DNA of 64,000 bases from Phyllobacterium brassicacearum (GTDB lineage: Bacteria; Pseudomonadota; Alphaproteobacteria; Rhizobiales; Rhizobiaceae). The number at the start of each line of letters is the position of its first letter. Position 1 is the first letter of the stretch. Below are positions 36,511-45,714 of the stretch, piece by piece. The stretch lies in the NCBI RefSeq assembly GCF_003010955.1, contig NZ_PGGO01000023.1, positions 17,441 through 81,440 on the forward strand, in the 5' to 3' direction. Made by a program: the position numbers and the translations under genes. The notes under the pieces are model-generated. The model did not search any database. It was not told the DNA's origin and saw only the letters and a list, made by a program, of their open reading frames with translations.

Positions 36511-37254
36511 TTACAGGAAAGGCCGCGCGAGCATTTCGGCACCGAGGAGCAACAAGCAAATCAGGAACCAGCGCCGGAAGGCCGACGGACTGACCCGGCT
36601 ACGGATTATCTGCCCAGCCCACATGCCAGCGAGTGCTGGAACGATCGCGAGCGCCGACATAGTGAGATTTTCCAACTGGAAGGCGCCACGCCACCCCAAT
36701 CCGGCCGCAAGAGCGATCGTGGAGACAGTAAAAGACAGGCCAAGTGCCTGGACCAGATCGTCCTTTTCAAGGCCGAGTGCCTGCAGGTAGGGCACGGCCG
36801 GGATGACGAAGACGCCGGTGCCGCCTGTGACGAGGCCGGTTGCTGCGCCGATGATGGGAGACAGAACCGGTTCCAGCAACGCCGGCACACGAATCTGGCG
36901 AGCGACGAGCGTACAGCCCGCATAGAGGACAAGCGCTCCCCCGAGCGCGCTTGTCGTCAGCATGGTGTCGCCGCTGGTGAGCAGCGACGAACCGGCAATC
37001 GTACCCGCGACCACCGCTAGCATCATCGGCCAGAGTCTGCGAAGGAGCACGCTGACGTTCGGCCCGGCGAAAAGCTGCCAGACATTGGTCACGAAAGAAG
37101 GGACGATCAGCAGGCTGGCCGCGGCCAGCGGCGAGATCAGCGCGCCCAGCACGCCCATGGCGACGGTCGGCAGACCCATGCCGGTGACGCCCTTGACGAT
37201 GCCGGCGGCGAAGAAGGTAGCGGTTACTGCCACGAGCAGTATCGGGTTGTCCAT
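36511..37254 (-). CDS. TauE/SafE family membrane permease
   Basis: 247 residues, about eight membrane helices in two similar halves: AAGIVKGVTGMGLPTVAMGV in the first and GAATGLVTGGTGVFVIPAVP in the second, the two family repeats. The family exports sulfite, sulfoacetate or related organosulfonates and other small anions. ATG 37254 or 37257 are equivalent. Divergent from the LysR gene 100 bases away, which probably controls it. Confidence 0.85.
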   Translation of the reverse strand: MDNPILLVAVTATFFAAGIVKGVTGMGLPTVAMGVLGALISPLAAASLLIVPSFVTNVWQLFAGPNVSVLLRRLWPMMLAVVAGTIAGSSLLTSGDTMLTTSALGGALVLYAGCTLVARQIRVPALLEPVLSPIIGAATGLVTGGTGVFVIPAVPYLQALGLEKDDLVQALGLSFTVSTIALAAGLGWRGAFQLENLTMSALAIVPALAGMWAGQIIRSRVSPSAFRRWFLICLLLLGAEMLARPFL

Positions 37255-37356
37255 CATGCCATTCGCTTTAATGCATCTCCTGGCAGGCACAATGCGGATG
37301 ATCCGCATTCAGACTTCGGCTGGTCCGAAGGCTGAATGTCGGGTATCCTCGTTGGC

Positions 37357-38253
37357 ATGCGCTTCGACCTGATCGACCTTCGCCTGTTTCTCGCCGTGGT
37401 GGATGCCGGCAGCATCACGAAAGGGGCGGCGGACGTCGGGCTTTCACTACCGGCCGCCAGCGAGCGCCTGCGCGACATGGAAGCCGCCGGCAAGGTCCGG
37501 CTGCTTGAGCGCGGACGCCGCGGCGTCCGGCCGACACCGGCTGGCGAGGCATTGGCGCACCACGCCCGCCTGATCCAGCGCCAGATCGCAAAGATGCGCG
37601 GAGAGCTCGGCGAGCATGCCAGCGGCCTGCGCGCGACCATCCGGCTCGCCGTGAACACGGCCACGCTCACTGAGTTTCTGCCCGAACGGCTCGGTGGCTG
37701 GATGGCGGCTCACCCGCAGATCGATGTCGAGCTGAAGGAGCGGCAAAGCATCGAGATCGCGAGAGCTGTCTCGGCCGGGCTGGCGGAGATCGGCATTCTT
37801 TCGGATGCGGTCGATACCACCAACCTTGAGCTGCGCCCCTTCGCCATCGACCGGCTGGTCGTCGTGGTCCCGCGCGATCACGCGCTGACGGTGAAGAAAC
37901 GTGTCGCGTTCGCGGATATTCTGCATGGGCCGTTTGTCGGGTTGACGGGCGCACTGCAGGATCACATCGACGCCCAGGCGGCGAGGATGGGTGTCAAGCT
38001 GAGGATACGCGCGCGGATGGCAACCTTTGAGGGCATCTGCCATATGGCTGCCAACGGCGTGGGCCTCGGCATCATGCCCGAGACCGCGGTGCGGCGCTGT
38101 AGCAGAACCCTGAAGCTCGCTTTTGTCCGCCTTGCCGACGACTGGGCCACACGGCAGCTGTCGGTCTGCGTCCGCTCCGAAGAGGAATTGACGTCACCTG
38201 CGCGCAACCTCTTTCACCACCTTGCATTGAGCGGCGATAATGATCGTCTATAA
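37357..38253 (+). CDS. LysR-family transcriptional regulator
   Basis: 298 residues. The HTH (residues 1-60) has DLIDLRLFLAVVDAGSITKG and LSLPAASERLRDMEA; the effector domain covers 90-295. It is divergent from the TauE gene, the classical LysR arrangement, so the TauE gene is the likely target. ATG 37357 fits the family N-terminus; ATG 37336 is also possible and no ribosome site decides it. Confidence 0.87.
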   Translation: MRFDLIDLRLFLAVVDAGSITKGAADVGLSLPAASERLRDMEAAGKVRLLERGRRGVRPTPAGEALAHHARLIQRQIAKMRGELGEHASGLRATIRLAVNTATLTEFLPERLGGWMAAHPQIDVELKERQSIEIARAVSAGLAEIGILSDAVDTTNLELRPFAIDRLVVVVPRDHALTVKKRVAFADILHGPFVGLTGALQDHIDAQAARMGVKLRIRARMATFEGICHMAANGVGLGIMPETAVRRCSRTLKLAFVRLADDWATRQLSVCVRSEEELTSPARNLFHHLALSGDNDRL

Positions 38254-38569
38254 ATACAACTATGGGTTTAAATAATAATATTATGCACCACTCTGGCAAA
38301 TGTGACCGGAATGTGAACAATGTTTTGAATTATGAACCATATTGATTCCAATCTGTACGTTTATTAATCTTAGTACTGGTCACAATATTTCGTGATAATA
38401 TTGAAATTAGCCGGTGTAATACACGATTTAATAAATTGTTATTGTTGATTGCCGCATTTATATTCTTAATTAGGGCCGCCCTGCATATGTGCGTTGCATA
38501 ATCGCGGGGCATCGATCGTCGGTTCATTCCGGCAGACACAAACACGAAAGCAGACAGAAGGAGAAGCAT
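38254..38569. promoter_or_regulatory. AT-rich promoter region of the small RTX gene
   Basis: 316 bases, much richer in A+T than the surroundings, with AATAATAATATTAT near 38269 and AAAT/TAAT tracts throughout. This is typical of silenced or horizontally acquired promoters. The ribosome site AGAAGGAGAAG lies just before ATG 38570. Confidence 0.4.
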
Positions 38570-39175
38570 ATGGCTACTCTAGAAGGCGGCGCCTACGACG
38601 ACGTTTTGTTCGGCTCGCGTTTTGACGATTTCATCCATGCCAATGGCGGCGATGATGTTGTTTTTGGCGGTCAGGGAGGCGACTCGATATTTGGCGATGA
38701 CGGCAATGATCTGTTGTTTGGCGAAAAGGGCAACGATACCCTTTCCGGCGGCAACGGAGCCGATACTCTCCTTGGCGATCACGGAGCTGATATCCTGAAT
38801 GGTGACGCCGGAGACGATGTGCTTCTCGGCGGTGCCGGGAAGGATGTTCTGTCCGGCGGCGAAGGCAACGACACGCTGATTGGCGGTGCCGGTGCCGATG
38901 AGCTATCGGGCGGCGCAGGCGATGATGTGTTCGTGTTCGCGGGCGGCGGCGGCAATGACGTCGTGCTTGATTTTACCCCTGGTGAAGACATCCTCCAGAT
39001 CTCCAGTGGTATCAATGGCCAGGACATCCAGTCGCCGGATGACTTGGCTTCCCGTGTCACACAGGTTGGCGAAAATGTCGTGGTCGACCTCGGCCATGGT
39101 GATTCCGTCACTCTGGTGAACACCAATTCGGAAGATGTTCAGGCGAATCCTGACAGCTACTTCACCGTACATTGA
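38570..39175 (+). CDS. Small RTX (haemolysin-type calcium-binding) protein
   Basis: 201 residues, no N-terminal signal. About 12 nonapeptide repeats of the GGxGxDxLx type occupy residues 5-130 ([20 protein letters not shown]), then GGGGNDVVLDFTPGEDILQI and a C-terminal secretion-like domain. Such proteins leave the cell by type I secretion and fold on calcium. No HlyB/HlyD/TolC genes are in the window. The short protein could be a surface or matrix protein. Confidence 0.88.
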   Translation: MATLEGGAYDDVLFGSRFDDFIHANGGDDVVFGGQGGDSIFGDDGNDLLFGEKGNDTLSGGNGADTLLGDHGADILNGDAGDDVLLGGAGKDVLSGGEGNDTLIGGAGADELSGGAGDDVFVFAGGGGNDVVLDFTPGEDILQISSGINGQDIQSPDDLASRVTQVGENVVVDLGHGDSVTLVNTNSEDVQANPDSYFTVH

Positions 39176-39187
39176 TCCGAAACAATG

Positions 39188-39221
39188 GCGTGCCCGGCCT
39201 AATGGTCGGGCACGCTGCTTC
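39188..39221 (+). terminator. Hairpin after the small RTX gene
   Basis: GCGTGCCCG (39188-39196) pairs with CGGGCACGC (39207-39215), a perfect 9-bp GC-rich stem 12 bases after the stop. The following TGCTTCG has only a weak T run, so termination is likely but not certain. Confidence 0.6.
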
Positions 39222-39414
39222 GTCCAGTATTTAGCTGCATCTGATATACCGCATCTCCTCCCTTTGCTATTTTCGTCTTTCTGGAGTCGCCAGCACTCCT
39301 TGGAAAACCGCTTGAATATCCCTATGTTCGTGCCCAGAGCGGGAGCGACCAATTGTCCGGCAGGCTGGACAGTCCCGGGATGCAGCCCGCAGCGATCGAG
39401 CGAGGACGGATGCG

Positions 39415-40353
39415 ATGTCGGAAACGCGGCGCAAGCTCACAACGATCTTCTCGGCCGACGTTCAGGATTACACCCGCCTGATGCGGGCCGACGAAGAGGG
39501 GACACTCGCCACTCTCAAACAGTATCGTGATGCTATGGCACGCCTGATCGTGGCGCATGACGGCCGCGTCATCAACACCTGGGGCGACGGGCTGATCGCC
39601 GAATTTCCAAGCGTTGTCGAGGCGGTGCGTGCTGCAGTCGACGCGCAGAACGAGCTGGCTGGTTATAACACCAAGCGCTCGGATGACGCGCGCATGCTGT
39701 TTCGCATCGGCATCAACCTCGGTGACGTGATTGCCGAAGATGGCGACATTTATGGCGACGGCGTCAATGTTGCCGCGCGCCTCCAGACGTCGGCGGCACC
39801 GGGCGGGATTGTGATCTCCAATACCGTCTACGATCAGGTGCGTAACAAGGTCGCTGTCGGCTTCGAATTCCTCGGCCTGCTTGAGGTCAAGAACATCGAT
39901 GGCGGGGTGCCAAGCTACGCGGTGCGGATCGGCGTAGAAGGCGAAGACCCGGCTCCGGCGCCGCCACATAGCGCGTTTGGCCGCCAGCAGTCCCCCGCGG
40001 AAGTACCGCTGCGGGCCGGTGCCGCTCCGGTGAGAGGGCCCACCAGGAAATATGGCGTACTTGCGGTGATTGCTGCTGCCCTCGCCGGCATAAACCTCCT
40101 CTCCTGGCAGGGAGAATTCTGGGCAGCCTGGCCTCTGCTTGCGCTCGCCGTGTTATCGGTGCTGATCTGGTTGCGGTCGGCAAAAGGGACGGACCGCATG
40201 CTCGCCACGCTGGGCGCAGCGGGCCTTGGCATCGCCGGCATCAATCTCCTGTCCTGGGATGGAACGTTCTGGGCAATCTGGCCGCTGTTAGGCATCGCGA
40301 TCGCGGCCGGCCTTCGCTGGGTCATGCGCCGGCAGCCGTCCGTCGGGCAGTGA
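39415..40353 (+). CDS. Class III adenylate/guanylate cyclase with four-helix membrane tail
   Basis: 312 residues. The N-terminal cyclase domain (1-170) has metal Asp15 (IFSADVQDYTRLM) and Asp58 (NTWGDGLIAEF), and YGDGVNVAARLQ. The C-terminal part holds a duplicated two-helix unit: GINLLSWQGEFWAAWPLL and GINLLSWDGTFWAIWPLL. So the cyclase domain is cytosolic and tethered by its C-terminus, unlike the more usual N-terminal sensor. Whether it makes cAMP is inferred. It stands between two RTX genes. Confidence 0.85.
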   Translation: MSETRRKLTTIFSADVQDYTRLMRADEEGTLATLKQYRDAMARLIVAHDGRVINTWGDGLIAEFPSVVEAVRAAVDAQNELAGYNTKRSDDARMLFRIGINLGDVIAEDGDIYGDGVNVAARLQTSAAPGGIVISNTVYDQVRNKVAVGFEFLGLLEVKNIDGGVPSYAVRIGVEGEDPAPAPPHSAFGRQQSPAEVPLRAGAAPVRGPTRKYGVLAVIAAALAGINLLSWQGEFWAAWPLLALAVLSVLIWLRSAKGTDRMLATLGAAGLGIAGINLLSWDGTFWAIWPLLGIAIAAGLRWVMRRQPSVGQ

Positions 40354-40372
40354 TTTCATCGTATACGCTCCA

Positions 40373-40501
40373 TCACCCAAGATCGATCTGATCCGTCTGA
40401 GCCCAATCATCGTCCTGAACTGCCGGGCGCTCATCGATCTCGCCCTGATAGGCGAGCAGGACAATCGACACGATTGCCAGGACCAGTGTGAAGTCATGCA
40501 T
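40373..40501 (-). CDS. Possible small membrane protein
   Basis: 42 residues from ATG 40501, which has AAAGGA 8 bases upstream. A hydrophobic helix (FTLVLAIVSIVLLAYQG) is followed by an acidic tail (DDDWAQTDQIDLG). It converges on the cyclase gene. A short protein with good ribosome site and amphipathic layout, but no family is known to me. Confidence 0.4.
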   Translation of the reverse strand: MHDFTLVLAIVSIVLLAYQGEIDERPAVQDDDWAQTDQIDLG

Positions 40502-40804
40502 CGGCTTATCCTTTCGCATCGCGGCAGGCAACGCAGGCCCGCTTTCATGCAGCAACGGCGTTGCGATGAGTCTAGGGCGATATTTGTTTAAATGGAGGCG
40601 CCGGGCAGGCAATTAGAGGGAATTTGCTCACCTTGCATTGACCGACTCTTGGTTGCGGGGGGCCTGATAGCGCATGGACCCGGCGCAAATCCAATCGGTG
40701 AACGCCGATGCCCGTGTTTCCGAGACAACTCGAAGCCGTCCAGCAGATACTTTCCACTGAACGGCTGTAGGATCCGGATGGCGCGATCGGTGATCGCGCT
40801 ATGC
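40502..40804. other. Intergenic stretch between small ORF and large RTX gene
   Basis: About 300 bases with no recognised gene, repeat or terminator. Confidence 0.4.
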
Positions 40805-42676
40805 TCACATCATGAAGTCATTAGCCGACCAATCATGATCGAAATCGCCGCTGACCTGGATGACAAGGTCGGCAGTGCCGTCGCCATTGATGTCGGCCTC
40901 GACGTGCACATAATCCTGGGACGAGGCATCGTCCGGAACAACGACCCGCAATTCGCCAGCGGCGCCGGTGAAGTCGCCACCGCTAATGAAGTGAAAGTCT
41001 TGATTACCGTTGGTGCCGGTATCGGCATCGATCCTGCTCAGATCGATTTTGTCACCCTCGGCCGAGCTGAAATCGACGATACTATCGGCGTGGGCCTGTC
41101 CATTTTGTTGCAGATCGCCCCGTTCGGCATAATCGAAGCGGAAGATGTCGGCGCCGGCGCCGCCAGTCAGCGCGTCGAAGCCAAGTCCGCCGGCAAGAAC
41201 ATTATTGACCGCATTACCGGTGAGGAAGTCGGCATACTGGCTGCCGATGAGATTCTCGACCTCCACCAACGTGTCGCCCGCAGAATTCTCGCCTGTGGAG
41301 AGGTCGACACTGAGCCCATTGGCGAATGTCGTATAATCAACCGTGTCGGTACCGGCGCCGCCGACGATAATGTCGCTACCGTCACCACCGACGAGGAGGT
41401 CGTCACCATTGCCACCGGCAAGAATGTCATCACCAGCGCCGCCCCACAACGTATCATTGCCGTCGCCACCGAGGAGAATGTCTTCACCGGCACCACCATC
41501 GAGGTGATCATCGCCGGCGCCGCCCTCAAGCGTGTCATCGCCAGCGTCGTCAGAACCGCCAGCCAGCCAGTCATTGCCCTCACCACCCAGGAGGTGGTCA
41601 TCACCGTAGCCACCGTTCAGCCGGTCGTCGCCGCTACCGCCCCAGAGCGTGTCATTGTTGTCGCCGCCGCGCAGCCAGTCGTCGCCATCGTCGCCGAGCA
41701 GATGATCCGCGCCGGCGCCGCCGTCGAGCCAATCAGTGCCGGTGCCGCCAACGAGCGAGTCGTCGCCGGCACCGCCGTTCAGGCGGTCTTCGCCATCATC
41801 GCCGATAACCGTATCATTGCCGTCGCCGCCATAGAGCCAGTCTTCCCCGTCTCCGCCTTCCAGACGGTCATCGCCGGCGCCGCCGTCGGCCCACTCGCTG
41901 CCTGCGCCACCGGCGACATAGTCAGCACCCGCACCGCCGTTCAAGCGGTCGTCACCTTCGCCGCCATTCAGCCGGTCGGCACCTTCACCGCCGATAAGCG
42001 TGTCATTACCCTCGCCACCGCGCAGCCAGTCATCGCCATCACCGCCGTTGAGATAGTCAGCACCGGCATCGCCATCGAGCCAGTCCGTGCCGGCGCCGCC
42101 AAGCAGCTTGTCGTCGCCTTCGCCACCGTTCAGCCGGTCCTCGCCGGCACCGCCGTCCAGAGTGTCATTGCCTGCGCCGCCGTAGAGCCAGTCCTCGCCC
42201 TCGCCGCCAAGCAGCTTGTCATCGCCCGCGCCGCCATCCAGCCAGTCCGTACCTGCGCCGCCCGACAAGGTGTCATCGCCGTCACCGCCCGCAAGGCCAT
42301 CATCGCCAGCAAGGCCGACCAGCACGTTGTCACCACTGTCGCCGGAGAGCTTGTCGGCGAAGGCCGAGCCCACGAGATTTTCGAAGCCGACTGCCAAGCG
42401 ATCGCCTTCTGCATCACCGCCCCAAGTACCGAGCACGCCAAGGCCGTTGAGCCCGCCTAGATGAACCATAACGCCTTCCGGCGAACTCTCGTACCCCAGC
42501 GTGTCCGTGCCCTCTCCGCCGAAGAGGAGGTCGGAATCGCCGCCCTTGCCTTCGATGTAGTCGTTGGCACTGCTGCCAAAGATCCGGTCGTCATCGTCGT
42601 TGGCGACGATCACCTGGTCGACGCCATTGCCTGGATGAATATCGAGGAGATCAAGCAGGGATTGGTTCAGCGCCAT
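40805..42676 (-). CDS. Large RTX protein with 54-residue super-repeats and M10-type C-terminal domain
   Basis: 623 residues from ATG 42676 (GGAGG 6 bases upstream). After an N-terminal block with [20 protein letters not shown], dozens of nonapeptides such as GTDWLDGGA and GEDWLYGGA fill residues 100-460. Six nonamers in fixed order form a 54-residue unit that occurs four times (about 41579-42253). The C-terminus ([20 protein letters not shown] onward) matches the serralysin C-terminal domain used for type I secretion. There is no HExxH protease domain, so it is not itself a protease. Probably an exported calcium-dependent structural or adhesive protein. Confidence 0.9.
   Translation of the reverse strand: MALNQSLLDLLDIHPGNGVDQVIVANDDDDRIFGSSANDYIEGKGGDSDLLFGGEGTDTLGYESSPEGVMVHLGGLNGLGVLGTWGGDAEGDRLAVGFENLVGSAFADKLSGDSGDNVLVGLAGDDGLAGGDGDDTLSGGAGTDWLDGGAGDDKLLGGEGEDWLYGGAGNDTLDGGAGEDRLNGGEGDDKLLGGAGTDWLDGDAGADYLNGGDGDDWLRGGEGNDTLIGGEGADRLNGGEGDDRLNGGAGADYVAGGAGSEWADGGAGDDRLEGGDGEDWLYGGDGNDTVIGDDGEDRLNGGAGDDSLVGGTGTDWLDGGAGADHLLGDDGDDWLRGGDNNDTLWGGSGDDRLNGGYGDDHLLGGEGNDWLAGGSDDAGDDTLEGGAGDDHLDGGAGEDILLGGDGNDTLWGGAGDDILAGGNGDDLLVGGDGSDIIVGGAGTDTVDYTTFANGLSVDLSTGENSAGDTLVEVENLIGSQYADFLTGNAVNNVLAGGLGFDALTGGAGADIFRFDYAERGDLQQNGQAHADSIVDFSSAEGDKIDLSRIDADTGTNGNQDFHFISGGDFTGAAGELRVVVPDDASSQDYVHVEADINGDGTADLVIQVSGDFDHDWSANDFMM
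41579..42253 (-). repeat. Fourfold 162-bp coding repeat inside the large RTX gene
   Basis: Each unit encodes six nonamers in the order DWLDGG, DxLxGG, EDWLYGG or DDWLRGG, NDTLxGG, xDRLNGG, DxLxGG. Units start at residues (numbered from ATG 42688) 146, 200, 263 and 317; one extra nonamer sits between units two and three. Trp therefore recurs every third nonamer at the first and third positions. Confidence 0.7.
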
Positions 42677-43233
42677 GGAGGCCTCCATCCAGGATGTATT
42701 CGGGAGTGATTATCTATTTATTGTGCGGCAATGAACTACAAAACAATCTACAAGCCAAATGAAATTTTCATAACACAGTAATGTTTGAATATAATACCAA
42801 TATACTTCAAAATCTGAATTATTTTCTTCTTAAAATTATCGTTGTTTTCCAACGAGGGGCTCTACCGGGCCATGCTCCAAGGAAGCTGTGAGGGCGTGAA
42901 CAAGCCTGGCATTTTGCCGCCCAGCGCGGTACGTCGTACCAAGTGGTACGGCTCTGTTGACCTGGAGATCGGTGGACCGGCCCGGTCGCTCCGGGATCGA
43001 AACCTTCGAAGCGACGGTGCACCAATCCTGTATCGATTGCGAACGGAATGAGATCGATTCCGGACAGATTTCAACGATTCGCGTACAAGAAACTGCGAAA
43101 ACGGAACAAGAATCTCAATCAGCACGTGAGTTTTTGGTGCATGTGGTTGAATCTCAAAATTTGCCCACCACGTTGAGAAAACTACCCGATTTTCCAAAAA
43201 ACGGTTCAACTTGACACATTGCAACTGCCCGCC
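42677..43233. other. Long gene-free region with overlapping palindromes
   Basis: About 560 bases. The left part (42710-42845) is very AT-rich and is the promoter region of the large RTX gene. Around 42928-42949 two palindromes overlap (GGTACGTCGTACC and GTACCAAGTGGTAC). No gene is recognised. Confidence 0.4.
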
Positions 43234-43272
43234 TGACCAACTAATATATTAATTGACCAGTTGGAGATTTTG
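43234..43272 (+). promoter_or_regulatory. Candidate operator and ribosome site of uxaA
   Basis: TGACCA at 43234-43239 and again at 43254-43259 flank AATATATTA, a core also found upstream of the importer binding protein (49021-49040) and between uxaC and the GntR gene (52099-52110). The three sites mark a likely common regulon. GGAG at 43262-43265 precedes ATG 43273. Confidence 0.5.
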
Positions 43273-44799
43273 ATGGACACCCTCAACGCACCGAGGCATT
43301 TGCGCCTCCATGCCAGCGACAATGTGATTGTCGCTGTTGACAGTTTTCAGGCCGGGCAGAGCATTGAGGGGGTAACAGTGACGGACCGCGTTCCGCGCGG
43401 ACACAAACTGGCTTCCCGCTTGATCGGAGCCGGCGACCCTGTGCGCAAGTTCGGCCAGATCATCGGCTCGGCTTCCAGGCGCATCGAGCCCGGTGAATGG
43501 GTGCATGAGCACAATCTCAGCTACAGCAATTTCGTGCGCGAGGCAGGCGCGGCACATGACGCCCATGCTAGCGACGTACTCCCAGCCGGCCAGCGCGCCA
43601 CCTTCGAAGGTTTTCGCCGCGCCAATGGCCGCGCCGGCACACGCAATTATATCGGCGTATTGACCTCGGTGAACTGCTCAGCCTCCGTTGCACGCTTCAT
43701 CGCCGAGGCAGTGCAGAAGTCAGGGATACTCGATGATTATCCGATGGTCGATGGCATTATTCCATTGGTCCATGGCGGCGGCTGTGCTCTCGATGTGAAG
43801 GGCGAGGGCTATGAGGTCCTGAAACGCACCCAATGGGGCTATGCCACCAATCCGAACATTGCCGCAGTTCTGATGGTCGGACTTGGCTGCGAAGGTTTCC
43901 AGATCGGCCGCTGGAAAGAGGCTTACAACATTGTCGAGAGCGATAGTTTCCGCAGCTTGACGATCCAGGAAGTCGGGGGCACCCGCAAGACGATGGAGGC
44001 CGGCGTTGCGGCGATCCGTGACATGCTGCCGACTGCCGCGAACGTCAAACGCGAAACGATCCCCGCATCGGAATTGATGCTGGCACTGCAATGCGGCGGC
44101 TCGGACGGCTATTCCGGCATCACGGCCAATCCTGCGCTCGGCGCGGCTGTCGACCTTCTGGTGCAACACGGCGGCACGGCCATCCTCTCCGAGACACCGG
44201 AAATCTACGGCGCTGAACATCTGCTCATCGAGCGCGCCTCCAATCCTGAGGCGGTGGAGAGGCTGCAATCGGTCATCGCCTGGTGGGAAGATTACACGGC
44301 CCGCAACAAGATGGAGATGAACAACAATCCTTCTCCAGGCAACAAGGCCGGTGGTTTGACCACTATTCTAGAGAAGTCGCTGGGTGCCGTTGCGAAATCC
44401 GGGACGACACCACTCGAAGCGGTCTACGGTTACGCCGAGCCGGTCACGGCGCATGGCCTCGTTTTCATGGACACGCCCGGCTACGATCCCGTGTCGGCAA
44501 CCGGGCAAGTTGCTGGCGGAGCCAATGTGCTGGCCTTCACCACAGGACGTGGTTCCGCCTATGGCTGCAAGCCGACGCCATCCATAAAGCTCGCCACCAA
44601 CACGCCCATGTACAATCAGATGATCGAGGATATGGATATCAATTGTGGCGACGTGCTTGACGGCGTGTCCATCGAGGACAAGGGTCGCGAGATCTTCAAG
44701 CGTATCCTGAAGGTTGCGTCGGGCGAGCGCAGCAAGTCTGAAGAGCTTGGTTATGGCGATGCCGAATTCGTGCCATGGCAAATCGGCGCGACAATGTAA
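43273..44799 (+). CDS. uxaA: Altronate dehydratase
   Basis: 508 residues, full length. The N-terminal SAF domain (1-90: NVIVAVDSFQAGQSIEGVTV) is followed by the main domain with TRNYIGVLTSVNCSASVAR, HGGGCALD, LGCEGFQ and LQCGGSDGYSG. It dehydrates D-altronate, from galacturonate, to KDG. ATG 43273 is chosen for GGAG 8 bases upstream. It converges on the importer operon and is separated from it by a strong terminator. Confidence 0.93.
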   Translation: MDTLNAPRHLRLHASDNVIVAVDSFQAGQSIEGVTVTDRVPRGHKLASRLIGAGDPVRKFGQIIGSASRRIEPGEWVHEHNLSYSNFVREAGAAHDAHASDVLPAGQRATFEGFRRANGRAGTRNYIGVLTSVNCSASVARFIAEAVQKSGILDDYPMVDGIIPLVHGGGCALDVKGEGYEVLKRTQWGYATNPNIAAVLMVGLGCEGFQIGRWKEAYNIVESDSFRSLTIQEVGGTRKTMEAGVAAIRDMLPTAANVKRETIPASELMLALQCGGSDGYSGITANPALGAAVDLLVQHGGTAILSETPEIYGAEHLLIERASNPEAVERLQSVIAWWEDYTARNKMEMNNNPSPGNKAGGLTTILEKSLGAVAKSGTTPLEAVYGYAEPVTAHGLVFMDTPGYDPVSATGQVAGGANVLAFTTGRGSAYGCKPTPSIKLATNTPMYNQMIEDMDINCGDVLDGVSIEDKGREIFKRILKVASGERSKSEELGYGDAEFVPWQIGATM

Positions 44800-44819
44800 T
44801 CGGGTGCAACAAGATGCAA

Positions 44820-44854
44820 ATGAAACGGGAGCCAGCGGCTCCCGTTTCATTTTT
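44820..44854 (+). terminator. Strong intrinsic terminator of uxaA
   Basis: A perfect 14-bp stem, ATGAAACGGGAGCC with GGCTCCCGTTTCAT, around a 3-base loop, followed by TTTTT. It lies 20 bases after the uxaA stop. On the opposite strand the T run is only three bases, so it serves the importer operon less well. Confidence 0.93.
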
Positions 44855-44866
44855 GGGCACGCGAAT

Positions 44867-45712
44867 TCAAGCCGTTGTCGGCTGCTGCTTGGCGCGGGCT
44901 ACGATCTGCGTCGGGTTGACGAAGCGCAAGGCGATCAGCAGCCAGATCAGTGTTGTCACCATATAGACCACAGCCATGGCATCAATGGACTGCACGGCGC
45001 GCACTCCCGATGCAAACACCGAGTAATACAGAGCGACGACGAGGGTCTGGCTCGTCGGCCCAGCGGTCAGGAAGGTCAGTTCGAACATGGCGACAGTGCG
45101 CACAAGCACGAGCAGCAGGGCGGCCAGAATGCCAGGGAGCAGCATTGGCAACAGAACATGACGGAACAACTGGAAGGTGCCGGCTCCGAACACGCGCGCG
45201 GCTGCTTCGATCTTTGGGTCGATCTGTTCGATGAAGGGGATCATCACAAGGACGACAAACGGCACGGTCGGCACCAGATTGGCGAGGACGACACCCCAGA
45301 ATGTGCCGCCGACGCCAGCTTGATAGAGAACAGTCGCCAGCGGGATGCCGAAGGTGATCGGTGGCACCAGCAATGGTAACAGGAAGAGCAGCATGATCAG
45401 CTTCTTGCCCGGAAAGTCGCGGCGCGCCAGAGCATAGGCCGCAGTAACACCAAGGAGGCCGGAGAGTGCGACAACGGTGAAGGCAATCTGGAACGTAACA
45501 ATCAGAACATCGCTGAGCTGAAACTCCGACCAGGCGGTGAAATACCAGCTTGTTGTCCAGCCCGCAGGCAACCAGGTGCCGAGCCAGCGTGTGGCAAAGG
45601 ACGAGATGATGACCGTCGCGATCATCGCCAGCAGATTAATGACAAAAAAAACGACAAGAACCCAAATGGCGGTGATCCAGAGCTTTGCGCCGATGGTCGT
45701 ATCGCGGATCAT
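44867..45712 (-). CDS. ABC transporter permease (PotC/CysW-type), importer of the hexuronate cluster
   Basis: 281 residues with six helices. LVVFFVINLLAMIATVIISS is the first; the coupling loop is AARVFGAGTFQLFRHVLLPM. This is the second permease of a polyamine/iron-type (MOI/POPT class) importer. It overlaps nothing but begins two bases after the preceding permease stop, so it is the last gene of the operon. Confidence 0.9.
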   Translation of the reverse strand: MIRDTTIGAKLWITAIWVLVVFFVINLLAMIATVIISSFATRWLGTWLPAGWTTSWYFTAWSEFQLSDVLIVTFQIAFTVVALSGLLGVTAAYALARRDFPGKKLIMLLFLLPLLVPPITFGIPLATVLYQAGVGGTFWGVVLANLVPTVPFVVLVMIPFIEQIDPKIEAAARVFGAGTFQLFRHVLLPMLLPGILAALLLVLVRTVAMFELTFLTAGPTSQTLVVALYYSVFASGVRAVQSIDAMAVVYMVTTLIWLLIALRFVNPTQIVARAKQQPTTA

Positions 45713-45714
45713 GA

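Noticed and set aside
38570..39175. Toxin or protease function for the small RTX protein
   Set aside because: It has only repeats and a secretion-type tail; no enzymatic domain is present.
40592..42460. Long plus-strand open frame of 622 codons
   Set aside because: It is the mirror of the RTX repeats on the minus strand. Its sequence is a low-complexity Ala/Val/Ile string caused by the GGxGxD codons, with no family resemblance.
42862..43224. 120-codon minus-strand ORF in the RTX-uxaA gap
   Set aside because: Crosses palindromes and lacks a ribosome site or recognisable family; composition does not look coding.
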